Origin: Stenotrophomonas lactitubi
Lineage (GTDB): Bacteria; Pseudomonadota; Gammaproteobacteria; Xanthomonadales; Xanthomonadaceae
Length of the DNA: 64,000 nucleotides
Reading direction: 5' to 3'
Assembly (NCBI RefSeq): GCF_002803515.1
Contig: NZ_PHQX01000001.1
Location: 3,286,001-3,350,000, forward strand
Part shown: piece after piece, positions 8,449-15,893 of the stretch
Layout of the letters: each line of letters starts with the position of its first letter
How positions within the stretch are numbered: position 1 is the stretch's first letter
Notes under the pieces: generated by a model
The model's input: only the letters and a program-made list of their open reading frames with translations
The model's database searches: none
What the model was told of the DNA's origin: nothing
Translations under genes and position numbers: made by a program

Positions 8449-9738
8449 ATGAACCACGACCAGTCCCACGCCCTGTTCTCCCGCGCCCAGGAACTGCTGC
8501 CCGGCGGCGTCAACTCACCGGTGCGCGCGTTCAAGTCGGTCGGCGGCGAACCCTTCTTCGTCGAGCGCGCCGACGGCGCTTACCTGTACGACGTCGACGG
8601 CAACCGCTACATCGACTACGTGGGTTCGTGGGGCCCGATGATCGTCGGCCACAACCACACCGCCGTGCGCCAGGCAGTGAAGAAGGCGATCGACAACGGC
8701 CTGTCCTTCGGTGCGCCGTGCGCAGCGGAAGTGACCATGGCCGAGACCATCACCCGTCTGGTGCCGTCGTGCGAGATGGTGCGCATGGTGAACTCCGGTA
8801 CCGAGGCTACCCTGTCGGCGATCCGCCTGGCGCGCGGGGCCACCGGCCGCAACTGCATCGTCAAGTTCGAAGGCTGCTACCACGGCCACGGCGACTCGTT
8901 CCTGGTGAAGGCCGGCAGCGGCATGCTGACCCTGGGCGTGCCGACCTCGCCCGGCGTGCCGGCCGGCCTGAGCGAACTGACCCTGACCCTGCCCTACAAC
9001 GACTTCGAGGCGGCCACCGCCCTGTTCGAGGCACGCGGCAGCGAGATCGCCGGCCTGATCATCGAACCGGTGGTGGGCAACGCCAACTGCATTCCGCCGC
9101 GCGCAGGCTACCTGCAGCACCTGCGTGCGCTGTGCACGCAGTACGGCGCCCTGCTGATCTTCGACGAAGTGATGACCGGTTTCCGCGTTGCCCTTGGCGG
9201 TGCGCAGGCGTACTACGGCATCACCCCGGACCTGACCACCTTCGGCAAGATCATCGGCGGCGGCATGCCGGTGGGCGCCTACGGCGGCCGTCGCGAACTG
9301 ATGCAGCAGATCGCCCCGGCCGGCCCGATCTACCAGGCCGGTACGCTCAGCGGCAATCCGGTGGCGATGGCCGCCGGCCTGGCCATGCTGGAGCTGATCC
9401 AGCAGCCGGGTTTCCACGACGATCTGAGCGCGCGCGCCGCACGCCTGTGTGCGGGCCTGGAAGCGGCCGCCGCCGATGCGGGCGTAGCGGTGACCACCAC
9501 CCAGGTGGGCGCGATGTTCGGGCTGTTCTTCACCAGCGAAAAGGTGGAGACCTATGCCCAGGCCACGGCCTGCGACATCCCGGCATTCAACCGCTTCTTC
9601 CACGCGATGCTGGACCAGGGCGTGTTCCTGGCACCGTCGGCGTACGAGGCCGGCTTCCTGTCCAACGCTCATGATGATGCGGTGATCGAGGCCACGCTGG
9701 CAGCGGCGCGCGTGGCGTTCAAGGCGGCCAAGGGCTGA
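8449..9738 (+). CDS. hemL: Glutamate-1-semialdehyde 2,1-aminomutase
   Basis: PLP enzyme producing 5-aminolevulinate in the C5 route to heme. 429 residues, full length. Conserved segments are [14 protein letters not shown] at the N-terminus, [38 protein letters not shown] and [10 protein letters not shown] with the PLP Lys at residue 267. It follows thiE by 15 bases with AGGAA upstream of the ATG. A block of SMAG hairpins follows and may end the transcript. Confidence 0.96.
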   Translation: MNHDQSHALFSRAQELLPGGVNSPVRAFKSVGGEPFFVERADGAYLYDVDGNRYIDYVGSWGPMIVGHNHTAVRQAVKKAIDNGLSFGAPCAAEVTMAETITRLVPSCEMVRMVNSGTEATLSAIRLARGATGRNCIVKFEGCYHGHGDSFLVKAGSGMLTLGVPTSPGVPAGLSELTLTLPYNDFEAATALFEARGSEIAGLIIEPVVGNANCIPPRAGYLQHLRALCTQYGALLIFDEVMTGFRVALGGAQAYYGITPDLTTFGKIIGGGMPVGAYGGRRELMQQIAPAGPIYQAGTLSGNPVAMAAGLAMLELIQQPGFHDDLSARAARLCAGLEAAAADAGVAVTTTQVGAMFGLFFTSEKVETYAQATACDIPAFNRFFHAMLDQGVFLAPSAYEAGFLSNAHDDAVIEATLAAARVAFKAAKG

Positions 9739-9744
9739 GCCCCG

Positions 9745-9866
9745 CCGTGGTGGGTGCCGACCTTGGTCGGCACTTCCATCCACGCGTGGCGTGGATCTAC
9801 TGGGCACCGTGCTTCATCCACGCATGGCGTGGATCTACTACCAGAGCCACGCCATGCGTGGCTGCT
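9745..9866. repeat. SMAG/REP cluster between hemL and azurin
   Basis: A GCCGACCTTGGTCGGC palindrome (about 9757-9772) is followed by two inverted-orientation SMAG units ending GTGGATCTAC (9777-9800 and 9815-9838) and a diverged copy with arms AGCCACGC/GCGTGGCT (about 9844-9864). Orientation is opposite to the typical GTAG-first copies elsewhere. The cluster lies between convergent genes. Confidence 0.88.
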
Positions 9867-9872
9867 GCGCAC

Positions 9873-10325
9873 TCAACCGAAGACGAACTTGCCCTTCATC
9901 ATCGCGAAGTGGCCGGGGAACGAGCAGAAGAAGGTGTAATCACCGCCCTTCTGCAGGCCCTTCGTGGAAAAACGCACGCGGGTGGTCTCGCCACCACCGA
10001 TCACCTTGGTGTGGGCCAGAACACGCTTGTCGGCCTTCGGCAGGTAGCTGTCGGCCAGGGTCATGCGCATGCCCGCCATCGCCACCGGCTGGTAGTCAGC
10101 GGTGCGGGTCAGCACCCAGTTATGGCCCATCGCGGTGGCGGCCAGCTTGCCGGTGTGGCGCAGGGTCAGGTCCACTTCGCTGCAATCGGCGGCCACCTTG
10201 ATCTCGCGGCTGCTGAAACTCATCTGGTCGGTGCTGTCGATGCTCACCGCACATACGCGCGCCATCGCCGACGGCGCCAGCATCAACGCGCCCAGCCCCA
10301 CCGCTACCATCCAAGCCTTCATCAT
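9873..10325 (-). CDS. azu: Azurin (blue copper protein)
   Basis: Periplasmic type-1 copper electron carrier, 150 residues including a signal peptide (about residues 1-22, MKAWMVAVGLGALMLAPSAMA, from either of two adjacent ATGs at 10325 and 10322). Copper ligands are all present: His68 in MGHNW, then Cys134, His139 and Met143 in FFCSFPGHFAMMKG, with the family spacing. An N-terminal disulfide partner pair (Cys25, Cys48) is also visible. It is convergent with hemL and divergent from the HAD gene. The physiological redox partner is not shown. Confidence 0.96.
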   Translation of the reverse strand: MMKAWMVAVGLGALMLAPSAMARVCAVSIDSTDQMSFSSREIKVAADCSEVDLTLRHTGKLAATAMGHNWVLTRTADYQPVAMAGMRMTLADSYLPKADKRVLAHTKVIGGGETTRVRFSTKGLQKGGDYTFFCSFPGHFAMMKGKFVFG

Positions 10326-10444
10326 CGCGTCTCCTGCAGGTTCGATGGCCATTCTAGGCAGCGGCCTGCGCGCCCGGCTGCGACCGTGTGTCGCAGTCGG
10401 GGTCCAGGGTTTGCGTGGGGATACGGCAATGGCATGCTCGACGG

Positions 10445-11047
10445 ATGCGGATCGACCTTCTCCTGCTCGATGTCGATGGTGTGCTGGTGCAGTACCAGCG
10501 CGCGCAGCGCGTGCTGCACCTGGCGCAGGCGCTGGACGTGCCGACCGCGCACGTGCAGGCCGCGCTGTACGACAGCGGACTGGAAGCGGCACACGACAGC
10601 GGTACGCTGGATGGCGCGCGCTATCTGGCCCGGCTTGGCGAACTGCTCGGCACAACGGTAACGCTGCCAACCTGGATCGCCGCACGCTACGCGGCCAGCC
10701 ACCCGCAACTGCCGGTACTGCAACGGCTGCAGGCACTGCAGGTGCCTATCGCGGTGCTGACCAACAACGGTGCGTTGATGACGCAGGCGCTGCCGACGCT
10801 GCTGCCGCAGCTGTTTCCTGCATTGCAGGATCGCGTGTTCTGCAGCGCGGATTTCGGCCTGCGCAAACCTGCGCCGGAGGTGTTCCTGCGCACGCTCGCA
10901 GCCCTCGGCGTGGCACCGGCGCACGCGCTGTTCGTCGATGACCTGTTCGCCAACGTGCGCGGTGCGCGCGCGGCGGGCCTGCACGCGGAAACCGTGCGGG
11001 ACGGACGCGGACTGGGCAAGGTACTGAAGCGCTACGCGGTGCGGTAG
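10445..11047 (+). CDS. HAD-superfamily hydrolase
   Basis: 200 residues, start MRIDLLLLDVDGVLV. HAD motif I is DVDGV (nucleophile Asp9 and Asp11), motif II is VLTNNGA, motif III the Lys in RKPAPEVF, and motif IV FVDDLFANVRGARAAG, so a phosphatase-type hydrolase with a helical cap is indicated. It resembles haloacid dehalogenase-like/epoxide hydrolase-N subfamily IA members; the substrate cannot be read from sequence. Its TAG stop (11045-11047) lies inside the GTAG end of a REP hairpin. Confidence 0.85.
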   Translation: MRIDLLLLDVDGVLVQYQRAQRVLHLAQALDVPTAHVQAALYDSGLEAAHDSGTLDGARYLARLGELLGTTVTLPTWIAARYAASHPQLPVLQRLQALQVPIAVLTNNGALMTQALPTLLPQLFPALQDRVFCSADFGLRKPAPEVFLRTLAALGVAPAHALFVDDLFANVRGARAAGLHAETVRDGRGLGKVLKRYAVR

Positions 11048-11107
11048 CGCCGGGCCATGCCCGGCGAGCGCAGCGGAAAAGAGACGCCGGGCATGGCCCG
11101 GCGCTAC
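11044..11107. repeat. Inverted pair of GTAGCGCCGGG REP units
   Basis: Two units face each other: GTAGCGCCGGGCCATGCCCG from 11044, and the reverse form ending CGGCGCTAC at 11107. They lie between the convergent HAD gene and argD and can form a large stem. The first unit supplies the stop codon of the HAD gene. Confidence 0.88.
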
Positions 11108-11119
11108 CCTGGTGACAGA

Positions 11120-12346
11120 TCAGCGCGCTGCGACGAACGCAGCAATCGCCGCGCGCAGGCGCTTCAGGCCTTCGGCCACTTCTTCGTCGGTGATGTTCAA
11201 CGACGGCACGAAGCGCAGCACGTCCGGGCCGGCCTGCAGGGTCAACAAGCCCTGTTCGGCAGCGTGGTCGAGGATGGCGCCAGCCTGGCCAGCAAACTCC
11301 TTGCTCAGCACCGCACCCAGCATCAGGCCGCGACCGCGCACCTCGCTGAACACCTTGAACTCGTCATTGATGCGGGCGAAGCCATCGCGCAGTGCCTTCG
11401 ACTGGCGACTGACATTGGCCGCGATCTCGGCCGAAGCCAGCTTGCGCAGCGCCACTCGAGCGACAGCCGCGGCCAGCGGATTGCCGCCGAAGGTGGTGCC
11501 GTGGGCACCGAACTGCATGGTCTCGGCCACCTTCGGGCCGGCCAGCATCGCACCAATCGGGAAACCACCACCCAGCGCCTTGGCCAGGGTCACCATGTCC
11601 GGCACCACGTCGTCCTGCCAGTGCGCGAACAGCGTGCCGGTGCGGCCCATGCCGGCCTGGATCTCGTCCAGTACCAGCAGTGCGTTGTGCTGGTCGCACA
11701 GTTCGCGTACGCGCTTGAGGAAACCGGACTTGGCCGGCATCACCCCGCCCTCGCCCTGGATCGGCTCCAGCATCACCGCCGCCACGTCGCCGGCGGCCAT
11801 CGCGGTTTCCAGCTGCACCTCATCGTTGAAGTCGATGTAGCGGAAGCCACCCGGCAGCGGCTCGTAGCCTTCCTGGTACTTCGGCTGCGCGGTGGCGGTC
11901 ACCGCACCCATGGTGCGGCCATGGAAGCTGCCGCGGAAAGTGATGATCACGCGCTTGTCGGCCGGCCGGCCTTGGCTGGAGGCCCACTTGCGGACCATCT
12001 TGATCGCCACTTCGTTGGCTTCGGCGCCGGAGTTGCACAGGAACACGCGCTCGGCGAAGCGGCTGGACTTCACCAGTTCCTCGGCCAGGTGCAGCGGCGG
12101 CGCGCTGTAGAACACGTTGCTGGTATGCCACAGCTTGCCGGCCTGTTCGACCAGCGCGGCGACCAGGTCCGGGTCGTTGTGGCCCAGGCCGCACACGGCG
12201 ATGCCTGCGGCCAGGTCGATGAACTCACGCCCCTGGCTGTCCCACACGCGGGCGCCCTGGCCTCGCTCCAGCACCACCTGGCGGGGCTTGTACACCGGCA
12301 GGTAGTAGTGCGACAGGGAGATCAGCGGATCGGTAGCGGCGGTCAT
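11120..12346 (-). CDS. argD: Acetylornithine/succinyldiaminopimelate aminotransferase family protein
   Basis: Class III PLP aminotransferase of 408 residues. The family acts on N-acetylornithine in arginine synthesis and often on succinyl-DAP in lysine synthesis. Seen are SGAEANEVAIK, the PLP-stacking ITFRGSFHGRT, LVLDEIQAGMGRTG and TLAKALGGGFPIGA with Lys256. In xanthomonads arginine synthesis uses acetylcitrulline chemistry, so the precise physiological substrate may differ; the argD name rests on overall similarity. It is divergent from the potassium channel gene (63 bases between starts). Confidence 0.88.
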   Translation of the reverse strand: MTAATDPLISLSHYYLPVYKPRQVVLERGQGARVWDSQGREFIDLAAGIAVCGLGHNDPDLVAALVEQAGKLWHTSNVFYSAPPLHLAEELVKSSRFAERVFLCNSGAEANEVAIKMVRKWASSQGRPADKRVIITFRGSFHGRTMGAVTATAQPKYQEGYEPLPGGFRYIDFNDEVQLETAMAAGDVAAVMLEPIQGEGGVMPAKSGFLKRVRELCDQHNALLVLDEIQAGMGRTGTLFAHWQDDVVPDMVTLAKALGGGFPIGAMLAGPKVAETMQFGAHGTTFGGNPLAAAVARVALRKLASAEIAANVSRQSKALRDGFARINDEFKVFSEVRGRGLMLGAVLSKEFAGQAGAILDHAAEQGLLTLQAGPDVLRFVPSLNITDEEVAEGLKRLRAAIAAFVAAR

Positions 12347-12409
12347 GGCAGTCGGCAGGGTTCAGGAATGCCCATTCTCGCGCCGGAACCGGTGCGGCAC
12401 AATGCACGC

Positions 12410-13282
12410 ATGCGACCGTTTTCCGCCCCCCAGCTGAACCCCGCCACCGAGACCGGCTGGCGCCGCCAGTGGTTCGACATCATCTACCGCCACGACAGCC
12501 GGCCCTCGCGCAATTTCGACCTGATCCTGGTGGTGGCCATCATCGCCAGCGTCATCGTGGTGATGATCGACAGCGTGCAGCACCTGCATGCGCGCTGGTC
12601 CACCGGCCTGTACATCCTGGAATGGACCTTCACCGTCCTTTTCACCGCCGAATACCTGCTGCGGCTGGCGGTGGTGCGTCGGCCGCTGCGCTACGCGCTG
12701 AGCATCTGGGGCATCATCGATGTGCTGGCGATCCTGCCCACCTACCTGTCGCTGTTCATTCCCGGCGCGCAGAGTCTGCTGGTGGTGCGTGCGCTGCGCA
12801 TCCTGCGGGTGTTCCGCATCCTCAAGCTGACCCGCTACGTCGAAGAAAGCGGTGTGCTGATGGAGTCGTTGTGGCGCAGCCGGCGCAAGGTGCTGGTGTT
12901 CCTGTTCACGGTCATCACCATCACCATCATCGCCGGCGCGCTGATGTACCTGATCGAAGGCCCCAACCATGGCTTCACCAGCATCCCCAGCAGCATGTAC
13001 TGGGCGGTGGTGACGATGGCCACGGTCGGCTTCGGCGACATCGTGCCGCAGACCGTGCTCGGCCGCTTCGTCACCTCGGTGCTGATCCTGATCGGTTACA
13101 GCATCATCGCCGTGCCGACCGGCATCTACACCGCCGAACTGGCCAGCACCATGCGCGAAGCCGAACTGGCCGCGCGCCGCGATGCACGTGGCTGTCCGCA
13201 CTGCGGGCTGGAAGGCCACGAGCCCGATGCGCGGCACTGCCGCAAGTGTGGCGGACCGTTGCCGGATACGTTCAGCCACTGA
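12410..13282 (+). CDS. Voltage-gated-type potassium channel with C-terminal zinc ribbon
   Basis: 290 residues, start MRPFSAPQLN. Six transmembrane segments are visible: S1 at about 37-57, S2 67-89, S3 98-116, S4 122-143 with regularly spaced Arg (VVRALRILRVFRILKLTR), S5 160-183 and S6 220-243. The pore loop carries the K+ filter TMATVGFGD at about 203-210. After S6 a short cytosolic tail holds two CxxC knuckles, CPHCG (Cys262, Cys265) and CRKCGG (Cys277, Cys280), a rubredoxin-type zinc ribbon. The channel family is clear; the zinc-ribbon role is unknown. Confidence 0.92.
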   Translation: MRPFSAPQLNPATETGWRRQWFDIIYRHDSRPSRNFDLILVVAIIASVIVVMIDSVQHLHARWSTGLYILEWTFTVLFTAEYLLRLAVVRRPLRYALSIWGIIDVLAILPTYLSLFIPGAQSLLVVRALRILRVFRILKLTRYVEESGVLMESLWRSRRKVLVFLFTVITITIIAGALMYLIEGPNHGFTSIPSSMYWAVVTMATVGFGDIVPQTVLGRFVTSVLILIGYSIIAVPTGIYTAELASTMREAELAARRDARGCPHCGLEGHEPDARHCRKCGGPLPDTFSH

Positions 13283-13288
13283 CGATGA

Positions 13289-13433
13289 TGCCGGCCAGCG
13301 GCCGGCACTACCCATGCCTGCGACAGTAGATCCACGCCATGCGTGGATGAAGCCCTACCGAACGACAGTAGATCCACGCCATGCGTGGATGAAGTCTCGC
13401 CGAACGGCAGTAGATCCACGCCATGCGTGGATG
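13289..13433. repeat. SMAG units as a 42-bp tandem array, with a flanking REP
   Basis: A GCCGGCCAGCGGCCGGC hairpin (about 13290-13312) is followed by three SMAG units starting GTAGATCCACGCC at 13326, 13368 and 13410, an exact 42-base period. The linkers GAAGCCCTACCGAACGACA and GAAGTCTCGCCGAACGGCA are similar to each other, so the array arose by tandem duplication. Located between the convergent channel and SDR genes. Confidence 0.9.
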
Positions 13434-13441
13434 CTCCTGGC

Positions 13442-14269
13442 TCAATCCAGGAACAGATCCGGCAGCAACGGACGCGACGCATCCACCGCATAGCCGGAAA
13501 GATCGGTCACGCCGGTTTCGGCCAGCACCTCATCATCGATCAGGAACCGGCCGTGGAAGCCGGCCGCTTCACGCACCAGCACCGCATGCGCGGCATCGGC
13601 CATGATCTGCGGTGTGCGGCAGCCGCCGACGTCCACGCCAGGAATCATGTTGATCGCATCGGTAGCAATGACCGTGCGCGGCCACAACGCATTGACGGCC
13701 ACGCCCTGCGGGCCGAACTCGGCGGCCAGGCCGAGAGTGACGAAGCTCATGCCCATCTTCGCCAGCGTGTAGCCGGTGTGCGCGCCCCACCACTTGGGAT
13801 CGAGGCTCGGCGGCGGTGCGAGGGTCAGGATGTGCGGGTTCGGCGCCTGCAGCAGGTACGGCAGGCAGGCCTGCGCGCACAGGAAACTGCCGCGCGAATT
13901 GACCTGCTGCATCAGGTCGAAGCGCTTCATCGGCGTGTCCAGGGTGCCGCGCAACCAGATGGCGCTGGCGTTGTTGATCAGGATGTCGATGCCACCGAAG
14001 GTGTCCACGGCGGCAGCAACGGCTGCCTGCACCTGGTCTTCCTCGCGGATGTCGCACTTCAGCGCCAGGCCCTGGCCACCCGCTGCGGTCACCGCCTCGG
14101 CGGCACTGTGGATGGTGCCCGGCAGCTTCGGATTGGGCACCGACGACTTGGCGGCAATGGCGACGTTGGCGCCATCGCGCGCGGCGCGCAATGCGATCGC
14201 CAGGCCGATGCCACGCGAGGCACCGGTAATGAAAAGGGTCTTGCCCTGCAGACTGCCCACGTTCCACAC
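13442..14269 (-). CDS. Short-chain dehydrogenase/reductase, HSDL2-like
   Basis: 275 residues. A classical Rossmann core with TGASRGIGLAIA (dinucleotide loop, about 15-26), NNAS and the YxxxK motif GYTLAKMG (Tyr167, Lys171). The pattern HILTLAPPPSLDPKWW followed by AVNALWPRTVIAT matches the subgroup that includes HSDL2. In that subgroup a Ser stands where Ala151 is found here, so the usual Ser of the Ser-Tyr-Lys set appears to be missing. Substrate is unknown; lipid or hydroxyacyl substrates are only inferred from relatives. Confidence 0.85.
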   Translation of the reverse strand: MWNVGSLQGKTLFITGASRGIGLAIALRAARDGANVAIAAKSSVPNPKLPGTIHSAAEAVTAAGGQGLALKCDIREEDQVQAAVAAAVDTFGGIDILINNASAIWLRGTLDTPMKRFDLMQQVNSRGSFLCAQACLPYLLQAPNPHILTLAPPPSLDPKWWGAHTGYTLAKMGMSFVTLGLAAEFGPQGVAVNALWPRTVIATDAINMIPGVDVGGCRTPQIMADAAHAVLVREAAGFHGRFLIDDEVLAETGVTDLSGYAVDASRPLLPDLFLD

Positions 14270-14367
14270 TCCAGCGTATGCAATGAGCCGCTAGTATGCC
14301 GCGCCGACGCGGAGTTCACCGCACGTTGACGATACTGGCGGCCCGGTCACTGCACGAGGTCCATGCC

Positions 14368-15051
14368 ATGCGCTGTTCCCGCCTGTTGTTGCCTGCCCTG
14401 GGCCTGGCCCTGCTCACTGCCTGCCAGGGCCGTTCGCCTGAACCCGGCAGCGCACCGGCCAAGGATGACGCCGCCAGCGTCGACAAGGCGGCCGGTGATG
14501 GCAAGCTGCGCTGGAGCGAGGCCGTTGTCTGGGATGGCGACCTCAACGCCTGCCGCCAGGGCGACAGCGCGGCCACCCGCGATTGCCTTCGCGATGCGAT
14601 GCGCGCCGGCGGGGCCAGTGCCGACGCGGTCACCGCCGCCGAACAGCTTTCCACCGGTGGCGAACTGGCCTACGTGACCGCCTGGCATGAACATGACGGC
14701 CTGGGCGTGGCCACCGTCGAATACCCGTTCCGCGCCAACACCAATGAAGGCACGCGCCTGGTCGATGCCGGAGGCAAGCGTATCGACGTGGATGCAGTGC
14801 AGCTGGACGACACGCTGCGCGCCGATCCCGGCGTGCAGGAGGTGCTGAAGGCGAACCCGCAGGCCACGCCGTTCGCGCCGGCGCAGGCCGCAGGTACTGC
14901 AGCACTGGATGGAGGTGGCATCCGCCTGCTGTACCGCACGCCGCTGCGCGATTGCCATGCGTGCCCGGATGTGGGGCAGCTGCAGATCGGCTATGACTTC
15001 GACGGCAAGCGCAACTTCATCGGCCAGCAGGTGGTGCCGGTGACGCCGTAG
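14368..15051 (+). CDS. Uncharacterised lipoprotein
   Basis: 227 residues from ATG 14368 (MRCSRLLLPALGLALLTAC), which puts the lipobox LTAC at about residues 16-19; the frame is open further upstream but that would bury the signal. The mature part has an acidic and Ala-rich N-terminus and four further cysteines (ACRQ, DCLRD, and DCHACPD near the C-terminus). The end LQIGYDFDGKRNFIGQQVV looks beta-rich. I do not recognise a named family. Divergent from the SDR gene. Confidence 0.78.
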   Translation: MRCSRLLLPALGLALLTACQGRSPEPGSAPAKDDAASVDKAAGDGKLRWSEAVVWDGDLNACRQGDSAATRDCLRDAMRAGGASADAVTAAEQLSTGGELAYVTAWHEHDGLGVATVEYPFRANTNEGTRLVDAGGKRIDVDAVQLDDTLRADPGVQEVLKANPQATPFAPAQAAGTAALDGGGIRLLYRTPLRDCHACPDVGQLQIGYDFDGKRNFIGQQVVPVTP

Positions 15052-15078
15052 TGGTTCGCCGCGCCATTCGGTAAAGCG

Positions 15079-15102
15079 CATCCACGCATGGCGTGGATCT
15101 AC
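15079..15102. repeat. Single SMAG unit
   Basis: Inverted-orientation SMAG unit ending GCGTGGATCTAC, between the convergent lipoprotein and kinase genes. Confidence 0.88.
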
Positions 15103-15145
15103 TGATACCCGCGCACCTGCTTGCTCAGCTGCGAAGGCAGCGCGC

Positions 15146-15808
15146 TCATGGCTTAGGGCCCTGCCCTTCGTTGTCTTCCCAATGCAGGATGCGGCGGGTG
15201 ACGAAGCGGTAGACCGGCTTGCCGGTGGCGAACCAGAGGTCGCGCACCCACGAGGTGCGCTTGAGCACGCGCTTCTCCACCGGCGTCAGCGACGCGCGGC
15301 AGTACATGCGCTTGTGCTTGAGCAGGTGGCGCAGGTCTTCGCGCGCCAGCAAGCGCATCCAGCGCGAGCGCGGGTCGCCGATCACCGCCAGCTGGAAGTC
15401 GATCAGCGCCGGTCGACCGTCCTCGGTCACCAGCCAGTTGGCTTCCTTGGCCAGGTCGTTGTGGGCCACACCACGTCGATGCAGCTGCTGCAGCAGGCGG
15501 CGCGCGGCGCGGAACCAGGCCACGTCTCCGCGCGGCGGGCGCTGGTACATCGCATCACCGGCCATGAAGCTGCGGTCCAGGTGGCGGCCATTCCAGTCCA
15601 GCAGTTGCGGCACGTCGGCCATGCCGTGGATGTGCTTCAGCGCGCGCGCTTCGCGCCGCGCCAGCCACCACGCAGGCAGCCGCAGCCACAGCGGCGTGGC
15701 CCCCAGATCGCGGCGCACGAAGGGGCCTTCCGGGCCCTGCACGAGGAGGATCCGGCCAAAGCTGTCGGCCTTCAGTGCATGCGTTGGCGCGTCGTTGGAT
15801 ACAGGCAT
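15146..15808 (-). CDS. Small protein kinase-like protein (RIO/lipopolysaccharide-kinase type)
   Basis: 220 residues. The catalytic loop HRRGVAHNDLAKEANWLV contains the kinase triad-like Asp118 and Asn124, and PALIDFQLAV supplies the metal Asp137, as in RIO kinases and Kdo/heptose kinases of the inner core. The N-terminal glycine loop is short and the ATP Lys is uncertain (VRRD or RREARAL). The basic C-terminal part is typical of envelope-associated relatives. A sugar or lipid substrate is as likely as a protein. Confidence 0.75.
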   Translation of the reverse strand: MPVSNDAPTHALKADSFGRILLVQGPEGPFVRRDLGATPLWLRLPAWWLARREARALKHIHGMADVPQLLDWNGRHLDRSFMAGDAMYQRPPRGDVAWFRAARRLLQQLHRRGVAHNDLAKEANWLVTEDGRPALIDFQLAVIGDPRSRWMRLLAREDLRHLLKHKRMYCRASLTPVEKRVLKRTSWVRDLWFATGKPVYRFVTRRILHWEDNEGQGPKP

Positions 15809-15881
15809 GGCGACATTCTAGGCGATGGCGATGGTTGCAAACGGTCACCAAGCGGCTGGGAACCAGTCACCTTCACGCCTC

Positions 15882-15887
15882 TATAAT
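15882..15887 (+). promoter_or_regulatory. -10 box close to the DedA-PAP2 start
   Basis: TATAAT at 15882-15887 is only six bases before the ATG at 15894. If used, transcription would begin at or next to the start codon, giving a leaderless message. No good -35 hexamer at the canonical distance is evident. Confidence 0.5.
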
Positions 15888-15893
15888 CGGGAA

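Noticed and set aside
13326..13433. CRISPR array
   Set aside because: Repeats are 24 bases with self-complementary arms, linkers of only 18 bases are alike rather than unique, and no cas genes exist; these are SMAG elements.
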